A stretch of DNA of 13,003 nt from Ectocarpus siliculosus (Eukaryota; Sar; Phaeophyceae; Ectocarpales; Ectocarpaceae). Both the position numbers and the translations under genes were made by a program. Shown piece after piece: positions 1 to 6,701 of this stretch. The first letter of the stretch is position 1, and each line of letters begins with the position of its first letter. The stretch spans positions 1-13,003 of the forward strand of contig FN648821.1 in the NCBI GenBank assembly GCA_000310025.1, read 5' to 3'. The notes beneath the pieces are model-generated. The model searched no databases. It was given only the letters and a program-made list of their open reading frames with translations, and was not told where the DNA came from.

Positions 1-240
1 AAACAGAGGGTCCTAGACAGTGAGACATCGCCGGCGACACAATGGACGAGCGAGAGTGCTCATTAGAGCCCATCGCCCCCGCTCGGCGCGCGACACAAAA
101 CATATTAACACCAAACGAAGACACTTTTCAAGATCACAAATGAAGTCCTAGATCGAACAGTTCTAATCGTGTACCCTTGCTAGGCCGGTAGGTATCCACG
201 GCCGGGGTTGCACCGGCCATGCCATTGCCCACACATGCCT
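1..240. other. No gene seen
   Basis: No convincing open frame, RNA gene or repeat is seen here. The sequence is mixed in composition, with several short in-frame stops on both strands. Confidence 0.5.
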
Positions 241-580
241 TCAAGAGAATGTAGACCTGACCTGAGGGGCGGCGGGACCTTCTGTCGGCCATGACCTCCG
301 ACCACGAATTAGGTGGCTACTGACATCCCAGACACCGCGTTCCATCATTAAAAGCAGCATGGTTGAAACGCCGACCGAAACATCATGTATGTGTGTGAAG
401 CCTTCCAGAAGAATAACGGGTGGATGTGCGGTGGCCGAGAGAGGGAGAGGATAAACACTCATCACTCCAAACCTACCGCCAGGAAGTGGGGCTGTATATT
501 CCAGTAACGCGGTGATGAACTTGTCGGTGATGGTTGTGGAAGTTATTCTTGGTGAAACGTTTTTTTTCGAATGTTGGCAG
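241..580 (-). CDS. Possible 3' terminal exon, unknown protein
   Basis: An open minus-strand frame of about 113 codons ends at a TGA at 241-243. The translation has reasonable codon variety and protein-like stretches, for example TITDKFITALLEY and VILLEGFTHIHDVSVG. No domain is recognised and no signal peptide is evident. Just upstream on the minus strand a pyrimidine-rich run ends in TTGCAG at about 581-586, a good 3' splice-site candidate, so the frame may be a last exon and not a whole gene. It could be linked to the minus-strand frame at 710-1036, but the splice phases I tried do not join simply. Chance openness cannot be excluded. Confidence 0.25.
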
Positions 581-709
581 CTGCAACACACACGAGAGAA
601 TGGCTAACACAAGCTGTATCCGTGATATCACCGTTGCTGCAGGCATGGCGGCGGCGAGAGAGGCACGGACAGAATCTTCGGATAAGGCGGGGCTCGCGTT
701 CTCTAGCCT

Positions 710-970
710 TCAAGCCGTCGATGAAGAGGTCGTGACTCGTACGTGAGGCGTTGGCTCGCTGTCTTTGTCTCTGGCAGCTCCAAGGGTGTCCCAAGCGGCC
801 ATCATCGCGAAGAAGTAGGCTGTCAAGGTCAAGGTCTTGAAGCCGGCGGAGGAGCCAGAGGCGGGGGTCGTCATAGCGGAGTAGGCGGTATCGGCGGCCC
901 ACGCAGCGGGAAGGGTGGCCGCTACAAAATCTGAAGAGTCCACAGCGGCAGCCCAAACAGCGAAGGCGGT

Positions 971-1014
<44 letters not shown>

Positions 1015-1036
1015 CGGAAGCGCCAAAACAGGCCAT
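710..1036 (-). CDS. Possible alanine-rich hydrophobic protein, unknown
   Basis: This is a minus-strand frame of 108 codons. It starts at an ATG in good context (CCACGATGG) and stops with TGA at 710-712. The N-terminus runs MACFGASEA into a 13-residue Ala stretch encoded by the trinucleotide repeat. Two hydrophobic segments follow: about residues 22-50, and about 69-88 containing TLTLTAYFFAMMAAWDTLGAA. A polar tail ends the protein. Codons are strongly C-ending (GCC, TAC, TTC, AAG, ACC), which argues that this strand is the coding one. Both in-frame TAG stops on the opposite strand correspond to Ala-Tyr codon pairs here. No family is recognised. It could be part of a longer spliced gene, or an accident of the repeat and local GC bias. 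Confidence 0.4.
974..1012. repeat. (AGC)13 trinucleotide microsatellite
   Basis: Thirteen uninterrupted AGC units. Read on either strand it can encode poly-Ala; other frames give poly-Ser, poly-Gln or poly-Cys. Such tracts vary in length by slippage. It lies inside the possible minus-strand frame at 710-1036 and inside an open plus-strand stretch at 885-1047. Confidence 0.97.
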
Positions 1037-1210
1037 CGTGGAGGACAGGTATGCATTTGATTGCCTCGATTGGCTTGTTGAGTGGTTGGGCTGTGTGGTC
1101 GCGCTGTGGTGTTCGTTTTGATACCAAGGGTACGCTTTGGGCCATGCGCAGGTTGAAAAATAGGCTGTTATTGCAGCGCGAAATGTGGTCTAGGGCTGTG
1201 TGCATGTATG

Positions 1211-1216
1211 TATAAG
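1211..1216 (+). promoter_or_regulatory. TATA-like element
   Basis: TATAAG lies about 100 bases upstream of the ATG at 1317, a plausible core-promoter position for the spliced plus-strand gene model. It sits between the possible minus-strand gene (ATG at 1036) and that plus-strand start, so the 280-base gap could be a divergent promoter. Sequence match only. Confidence 0.25.
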
Positions 1217-1316
1217 CCCTGCCTGAGTACAGAACAAACTGCGAACAGATCAATAGCATCGTGTTGTTCCTTGAACCAACGGACTGTTCCCTGCTGTGTC
1301 GACCTCGTCCAGGTGG

Positions 1317-2246
1317 ATGTTAGGCGGCGGCAACAGTGGCAGTATGGATCAAGGTAGGACTACAGTAAGGCCCGGAAACAAACGAGAGGAGGCGGGGGCT
1401 GGTGGCGTGGATACACAGGGCTATGGCTTTGACAGCCCATTCCGTATGCTGTTATAGTTCGCGCATTACCCCCTTCCAATGCACCTTGCTTGTTGCATTT
1501 CGTGCCTTTCTTTTTATACAGGCTCGATATCACCTGCTGATCCGGAGGCCACACATGGCGGTACTGCCGTGGCGGTGAAGTTGAACCTTGCGTACCGTTG
1601 AGACGGATTCGCGTTTTTGCCTCGCGTAGCGCCGGTAACTTTTGTCTCCCTTCCCTACTAGCTACCACACACGGGTGGAACGGCCACCAGGGCACAAAGC
1701 ATCAAGCAACTCTACCAACCGAACCCCCTTCACTATTCTCGTACATCTGTCATGCAGACCAGTGAGCTAGACATGCCCGAAGATGCAGAGGAGCGCGTCA
1801 ACTTTCACAGTGGCGAAGTGGCAGGAGACAGATACGCCTCATTGCACAAAGGCGATATAGTTTCAGAGGTCGAAAGCACGAATCGAATCAGAAAAAGAAG
1901 GTTTTGGTTTTGGGTAGGGTTGGAGTTGGGCTGGTTGTCTTGGCCTTACACGCCCCAGCTCGCGCTCTGCACGACACGCTGCGTGGCAAACGCGCGGTTT
2001 CATTGGACGTTTTTCATTCGATTTGGTGTGGTCGAGGTTCTACCAACTGAACAGGGTGATGGCCGTCGAAGCCTGCAGTAGTTCTACTGGATATTGATGA
2101 ACAAGAGTCTTTTGTTGACTATCTCGCTTCGTTTCTTGCTGCAGGAAGAAGTGTCTGATCTATGCCGCAGTTGTCTGTCTGACCCGTCGCGAGGTAGCTA
2201 CGCGGTCGGAAGACCGGGTTCGCCCGTGATTGCTTCCAACCCGTGA
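1317..2246 (+). CDS. Four-exon gene model, small unknown protein
   Basis: Proposed exons are 1317-1353, 1522-1574, 1758-1913 and 2145-2246, with GT-AG introns of 168, 183 and 231 bases. Donors are GTAGGA, GTGAAG and GTAGGG. Acceptors are TATACAG, CATGCAG and a pyrimidine-rich CTTGCTGCAG. All phases agree and give about 115 residues ending at TGA 2244-2246. The N-terminus (MLGGGNSGSMDQ) leads to a polar acidic region with SELDMPEDAEERVNFHSGE, then a basic patch RIRKRR. An alternative donor at 1901 puts the basic patch directly before a hydrophobic run CLIYAAVVCL, which would suggest a type II membrane anchor and a longer gene. An exon ending at 1047 (GAC-AG then GTATGC) could also join in phase upstream of 1313. 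No homologous family is recognised. Confidence 0.4.
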
Positions 2247-2249
2247 TGT

Positions 2250-2327
2250 TTGCCATGTACTATTTACTACACCGTTAATCCGAGGGTGGTAACATCATTG
2301 GCGAAAAGCGTTGTTCTCGCCGCCTTG
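2250..2327. other. Short gap, nothing supported
   Basis: Short spacer between the end of the spliced plus-strand model and the possible minus-strand exon. No element is seen. Confidence 0.3.
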
Positions 2328-2702
2328 CTACTTCACAACGCGGTCCGCGTTTTGTCGTATTGCATTGACAGGCCACCCCCGGGATATATGGCCAAGAGGA
2401 AAAGGGGGAGGAGGAGGCGGGGAGGGAGAAACAGGAGCGGGAAGGACAAGAGAAGGTAGCCTAGGTTTCATGACGGCGTGCTTGCTCAAAGTGTAGGAGT
2501 AGGCCCGATCGAGGGCTGATGGACCCATCTGGGAACTGGGGATAGAGCGTGTGGTTTCCTTGCTGCCGCCGACGCTCAGTGAGCTCTGCACCATGTACGT
2601 AATTTTCGGATTGGTTGAATCAACTGCGTTGCCCCAGAGCCATACAAAACTGTCATTGCTGGCGGCATGAATGAGATCGCTTGGAATTGGTCGATTAATT
2701 CG
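2328..2702 (-). CDS. Possible 3' exon, unknown proline-rich tail protein
   Basis: A minus-strand open frame reads from a candidate 3' splice site (CCTGCAG at 2703-2708) to a TAG at 2328-2330. The translation is protein-like for about 85 residues, including HAASNDSFVWLWGNAV and KITYMVQSSLSVGG. It then becomes a low-complexity Pro/Ser run where the plus strand is a GGA/GGGAG purine tract at about 2400-2440. The frame stays open to about 2786 upstream of the splice site. No domain is recognised. This is an exon-scale guess from codon content and the acceptor only. Confidence 0.25.
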   Translation of the reverse strand, partial: RINRPIPSDLIHAASNDSFVWLWGNAVDSTNPKITYMVQSSLSVGGSKETTRSIPSSQMGPSALDRAYSYTLSKHAVMKPRLPSLVLPAPVSPSPPPPPPFPLGHISRGWPVNAIRQNADRVVK

Positions 2703-2709
2703 CTGCAGG

Positions 2710-3124
2710 CCAGGCGAAGCCAACACAAGCTCGGGGGTACGGCAAACAAACACCCCCTGCGGGGACAGCGTTGGGGCAGCCGACAACCCGCATCCCGTCT
2801 ACGCCGACAGGTGAAAAATAATGTGCCTGCGTTTCGAGTTACCGGGAGCACCAGTTGCGTGTGTTCATTGAAGCTCAACGTACCATTTGGAAATAAAATT
2901 TTACCACTAGTCTACTCTGCGTGTCCCAACATGTTCGACGCAAGATCTGCGACCCGGTTTGTTGAAGTGGTCCCCCCGAGATGTCCATAATTCGTTTTTC
3001 TTCCTACAAACTTCGATGAAACCTGTGTGGAACTGATACAGGTCACCTTCGGGTACACCCTAGCCCTCCTCAACTGGCTTCACAGCCAATTGGGTCATTG
3101 AATTCCCTGGGCGTTTCGCTGTGG
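2710..3124. other. Noncoding stretch
   Basis: Short overlapping frames exist on both strands, but none has convincing protein character. No repeat or RNA gene is seen. Confidence 0.35.
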
Positions 3125-3134
3125 TGACAACTTT

Positions 3135-3220
3135 CACGGACCTCCGTGGACGCGTTTGCGGACGTGTCCCCGTGGACACCCTTGTAAGCGTCCGCCGGCG
3201 ACCCTGGACGTCCGCGGACG
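3135..3220. repeat. Cluster of GC-rich inverted repeats
   Basis: Three symmetrical elements built on GGAC/GTCC words lie within 86 bases. They are CACGGA-CC-TCCGTG at 3135-3148, GTGTCC-CCGT-GGACAC at 3164-3179, and the 12-base perfect palindrome CGTCCGCGGACG at 3209-3220. Between them are further degenerate GCGTCCGC and GCGGACG words. This looks like a decayed short tandem or inverted repeat. Its function is unknown. Confidence 0.7.
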
Positions 3221-3510
3221 CCTCCACCAAAAACTCCACCTAAAGAAGAATCGTGTACGTCTCTAGCCCGCGTCGACTCACACAGCTCAGGATGCCAACA
3301 CGCCGCTACCTAACCAGGTCCGACCTATCGTATTCTGGTGTGTAGCACCTTTGTCAGAGGCTGAACGAGGGGCCGCGATCGTCATGCCACAATACCCACA
3401 ACATCATCCACGTACCCGGAGACCCCGTATATCAGTATTCTGCCTAGCGACCCAAAAAATAGCAGCTTCCTACCCGAGACAGTGGGCAGCCTTTGAACAG
3501 CCTAGATCGA

Positions 3511-3660
3511 TACGCCTACGGGACGCATGTGGCGCATGTGACGACCCACACGCCCTATGGGAAGTCCACGGGACACCCATGGGGCGTAATTGGAATGTCC
3601 CATGGGACGCATGGGACGACCTACACGCCCCATGGGACGGCCCATGGGAAAGGAGGGACG
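3511..3660. repeat. Degenerate CCATGGG palindrome-rich tandem repeat
   Basis: A 23-base word (GACGACC then Y, ACACGCCC, YATGGGA) occurs at 3540-3562 and again at 3616-3638, an offset of 76 bases. Interspersed are at least four CCATGG cores (about 3577, 3599, 3630 and 3642), including the 10-base palindrome TCCCATGGGA at 3598-3607. The spacing is irregular, so this is a diverged minisatellite. Plus-strand translation gives a Trp/Asp/His-rich string with no known domain. Confidence 0.75.
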
Positions 3661-4308
3661 TTGCAACGATGTACCAAAGATATGCAGCGCTTTCGATATA
3701 GACGAGGTTTGTTACGTCCTGCAGTAGGTTCGATCGATACATACGTCTTTCCCTGTTGTTTGTTCTGGAAGCAAGAGTCCAACGGATTCGTGCGGTTCTT
3801 TTCGTTTCGAGCGGAGACCGCAACGCCACAACGACAACAACTTCCGTCCAGCGACATGAAGACGATCTTCCTTCTCTTTGGGACCGTACATACCAGCACC
3901 CGTCTACATTCGCCTCTTTACCCACTTTGCATCTTCTACTGCCACACTTTCCTCAAGCTTACTTGCGGGCTTAATCGCAGCCCACCCTCCCAAGGGGGGA
4001 GGTTGGAGCCCCCTTGTACATTCTACTATACTGCTGTTGTTGCATACCGTATGGTTTTAGAACACACCGACACGGAAATGGTAACTGGGAATTCTGTGTT
4101 CTATGCTGCTCTTTGCGTCACTACGGGGGCACTGCGGGGGGCGGGGGGGGTTAGCGATAAGACGGAAAAAATACCGAAAAAATATTATTGTACGACCGAC
4201 TGGGTATTCCTGCCATCATTGACTCCATCATCATCAGTCCGGAACACATCTATCTCTCTATCCGTTCAGCCATCTCAATCCTGCTCTCTCCGGCTGCAGT
4301 CGTGTCTC
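3661..4308. other. Low-complexity noncoding stretch
   Basis: No convincing gene. A long plus-strand frame crosses the region, but its translation is compositionally odd and begins inside the CCATGGG repeat. A G-rich run (about 4123-4150) is followed by a pyrimidine-rich tract (about 4220-4340) of TC-rich words. Confidence 0.4.
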
Positions 4309-4714
4309 CTACCTTTCGGCGTTTCCCCCCCCTGCTCTGCTGTCCTTTAGGTCTTCCGTCCGGTGTTTTTCTTGTTCCGTTCCTCCGCGCGTAGTACGCT
4401 TAGCTTCTCTTTCTCCTTGTATGAACTTCTCCGCTCTCTCTATTGCCTCTTCGAACCACGGCACCCCTTCCTCCACCTCCGCTGCGGTAGGCCAGCAGCC
4501 ACCCGGCAACCCGAACGCCCTCAGGTCGTCAACCATCCGTGGATTTGGCGTTGGCAGCGAATTCTACGAAGAAGTCGTCCTTGAAGCATAACACCCAATT
4601 CTTTTCCGAGCGCCCGCGCTTTGGGTCCTTCCTCCCCACGATATCTATCTCCGAACACCAATCGCTTCGCCAGTTGCCCGTCCGGTATCTGGCCAATGCT
4701 GCAGCAAACAGTAG
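4309..4714 (-). pseudogene. Frame-broken coding remnant, unknown family
   Basis: Two minus-strand frames look coding and abut. The upstream one (4714 to a TGA at 4529-4531) reads about 61 residues with protein-like content, including ALARYRTGNWRSDWCSEIDI and NWVLCFKDDFFVEFAANAKS. A CTGCAG acceptor candidate at 4699-4704 would begin the exon at 4698. The second frame (4563 to 4309) continues with MVDDLRAFGLPGG, then EVEEGVPWFEEAIERAEKFI, an apparently helical acidic segment, before turning low-complexity. The switch falls near 4532-4540 and has no good donor/acceptor pair, so a single frameshift in a decayed gene is the simplest reading; two exons are the alternative. No family is recognised. 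It may be a transposable-element or host gene relic. Confidence 0.45.
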
Positions 4715-4719
4715 TCACC

Positions 4720-5138
4720 GTAGTCGGACACTACAGCCTCCACACTTGGCATCCGACCTTTTTCAGGGCTACGAACGCCAAGAAACAACCCCTCCTTATC
4801 AAGACAACGCGGTTGAAGAATTGACGTGGAATCGGCCGGCGGTGGTCTATCGACCGTAGATATACGATATACATAGTCGTGTGTGCGCGCGTCTCGAAGA
4901 TGGCTGCGGTCAAAGTGTGTTTCGTAGGCCTTCTTGGGCAGGGAATAGCAAGGAAGTCGAACGCTGAGCAGGAAGCATGCGTCCCCACGCTCTCTCTCCC
5001 CCCTCTCTCAAATAACTACAAATCCTAATTTAACCACTAATGTGGATGACAGGTGTAGAAGTGCTGTAACCATTGTTGTTGCACATACAAAAGTAGGACC
5101 AAGATACGATCCGAACGGAGGATCTTACTGATGGTTGA
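4720..5138. other. Gap before retroelement, no gene supported
   Basis: Overlapping weak frames lie on both strands. No long terminal repeat, primer-binding site or RNA gene could be recognised. A TC run (CTCTCTCTCCCCCCTCTCTC) is at about 4989-5008. Confidence 0.4.
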
Positions 5139-5543
5139 TCAGCAAGAGACCCGACTGTGGATGCGTCCCTCTTGGCGCCACCTGTGGAGCTTGGGAATCC
5201 GAGACCCTCGGGCTTGGTCTCCCTTGCCCCTTCGGCGGCGCACTCTCTCTTGTCTCTCTCTTCTGAGACCCTCTCCTCTCTAAATCTCGACGAAGAGAAC
5301 TGCCAGCCCCTAGTAGTGGGAAAAGACTACTGCGACCTGGGCCTCCCTCCCAACGAGGGAAGCCTGTGTCCTTATTGGCGTCGACGAAGAGAGGTGAATA
5401 CTGTAGGTGGTAGCATGCCTGCTGTCCGACACGAACCCAACGTTGGTAGCGAGGGTATAGTGCCCGCCCGAACCTCCGGCGTGACAACAGCATACCATCT
5501 AATTTTGCTTCACAGCAGTCACCTATCTCGTCTCGGCAATTAG
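5139..5543 (+). other. Open frame ahead of the pol remnant, possibly decayed gag-pol leader
   Basis: A plus-strand frame is open from 5139 to a TAG at 5541-5543, about 134 codons. It is in a different frame from the reverse transcriptase and overlaps that frame by about 58 bases from 5486. The translation is Ser/Leu/Pro-rich and shows no CCHC knuckle or aspartic-protease DTG/DSG motif. Its position suggests a decayed leader of the retroelement. It could equally be unrelated sequence brought next to the pol remnant by recombination. Confidence 0.25.
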
Positions 5544-6317
5544 TAAACGATTTTTCTCCGCAATCCGTAGAGACCCCACGAGAAATCGACAACACCAGCA
5601 GGACTAGCGACCCTCTAGTGATGTCGAATGCCTCACCTACACACTCTACTGTGCGCGCTGATGAACACCCGTCAGCGCACACTACGGGTACGTCTGCTCG
5701 TTTCGTCTTAAAACCCGCAGACCTACCCAAAGATCTTGTTTTCTCAGGGGCTCGATTCTGTGTGGATTATCGCGGTACCATTAATAAGAGTTTAATCCGA
5801 AAGTCGTGGCCTATGCCCGATATTAATGCCCACATTGATACAGTAGGTGGAGGAAAGTTTATCACTGTGAGTGACGTGCAGAGCGCATACCACCAGATAC
5901 CCGTTGCAGCAGCGGAGCAAGACAAGACCGCCTTTGTAACTCAAAAAGGAAAATGGGTTTTTAAACGTCTCCCTTTTGGAATTTCGAACGCCCCGTTTTT
6001 ATTTGCTCGCATGATGTCATTAGCATTTGCACATTTTGGACCCCGAAGTGGCCTCCTTGTTTACATGGACGACATCATTTGCTGTAGTTCGACTTGGGAA
6101 AGTCATCTAACATTGTTAGAAAATACATTTCAAGCCCTTCAAGCCGCAGGGCTCACATTGAAACCTTCCAAGGTACAATTCGGGCCAAGGGAAGTAAAAT
6201 ATTTAGGTCACATTTTGTCTGCGAAAGGAATTCGAATCGGAGACGACCGCATTAAAGCTATTGTTGACCTGCCCGCTCCTAAAACGATCAAAGCACTCCG
6301 TTCAGTTTTAGGCATAA
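5486..6317 (+). pseudogene. pol: Reverse transcriptase domain (Ty3/gypsy), 5'-incomplete
   Basis: The open frame carries the RT palm/fingers blocks in order. FCVDYR with a KSWPMPDI segment is at about 5757-5822. SDVQSAYHQI contains the first catalytic Asp at 5873-5875. KRLPFGISNAPFLF is at about 5963-6004, and the YMDD catalytic box is at 6062-6073 with both metal-binding Asp intact. KVQFGPREVKYLGHILS and the RT-connection start (LPAPKTIKALRSVLG) follow. The usual N-terminal RT block before FCVDYR is absent: the frame reads instead from an unrelated Ser/Thr-rich stretch into GARFCVDYR, with a TTTTCTCAG acceptor-like string at about 5738-5748. The frame drifts off the domain near 6311-6320 and stops at 6382, while the domain continues in another frame. 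Confidence 0.9.
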
Positions 6318-6701
6318 TATTTTGTGAGGAAATTTCTCCCAGATTTGTCCACGGTGGTAGCGCCGTTGGTAGACCTCACTAAAAAAGAGCACGTAAAATC
6401 GATTGCAAAACGTTGGCGAAACGAACATGATGAGGCGTTTGCGACAGTCAAACGACTGCTCACGGAAGCACCTATTTTACACTTTCCCGATTTTACAAAA
6501 GACTTCGTCGTGCACGTGGATGCCAGCGAAGCAGGTGCTGGAGCTTTCCTTGCGCAGCAAACAGGAGATGACCTCAACATTATTGCGTATTTCAGCCAAC
6601 GATTCAACAATGCTCAGCGCCACTACTCCCCAACCATGAAAGAATGTTACGCCGTCGTACTAGCAATACAGCACTGGCGGCCCTATTTATGGGGCAGACA
6701 T
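6318..6701 (+). pseudogene. pol: RT connection plus RNase H domain, 3'-truncated
   Basis: This continues the pol domain after the frameshift. It opens with YFVRKFLPDLS, the usual connection motif, and runs into HFPDFTKDFVVHVDASEAGAGAFLAQ. The first RNase H catalytic Asp is at 6519-6521 and the catalytic Glu, in TMKECYAVVLAIQHWRPYL, is at 6642-6644. The expected next segment with the third catalytic residue (a T-D-H motif shortly after the WRPYL-G region) is missing, because the satellite array starts at about 6702. Translation runs on into the array to a TAG at 6777-6779. It cannot be a functional RNase H as it stands, and integrase is wholly absent. Confidence 0.88.

Larger units (their letters stand above)
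5486..6701 (+). mobile_element. Ty3/gypsy-type retrotransposon pol remnant
   Basis: Reverse transcriptase followed by RNase H is the pol order of Ty3/gypsy LTR elements. No intact gag, protease, integrase or flanking LTR is seen. The element ends abruptly where the 157-bp satellite array begins, inside RNase H. It carries at least one frameshift (about 6311-6320), so it is a dead copy. Confidence 0.85.

Noticed and set aside
543-1259. 238-codon minus-strand frame with a poly-Cys run
   Set aside because: Poly-Cys comes from the CAG tract in the wrong frame, and Arg/Cys-rich composition follows from antisense GC-rich sequence.
3493-4350. 285-codon plus-strand frame
   Set aside because: It has no ATG start, begins inside the CCATGGG repeat, runs through G-rich and TC-rich low-complexity DNA and shows no domain.
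4720-5138. 5' LTR and primer-binding site of the retroelement
   Set aside because: No matching second copy and no TGG-type primer-binding site was found; the array and repeats lie where a 3' LTR would be.
5125-5730. 201-codon minus-strand frame
   Set aside because: It is antisense to the retroelement leader, with no domain and Arg/Ser-rich shadow composition.
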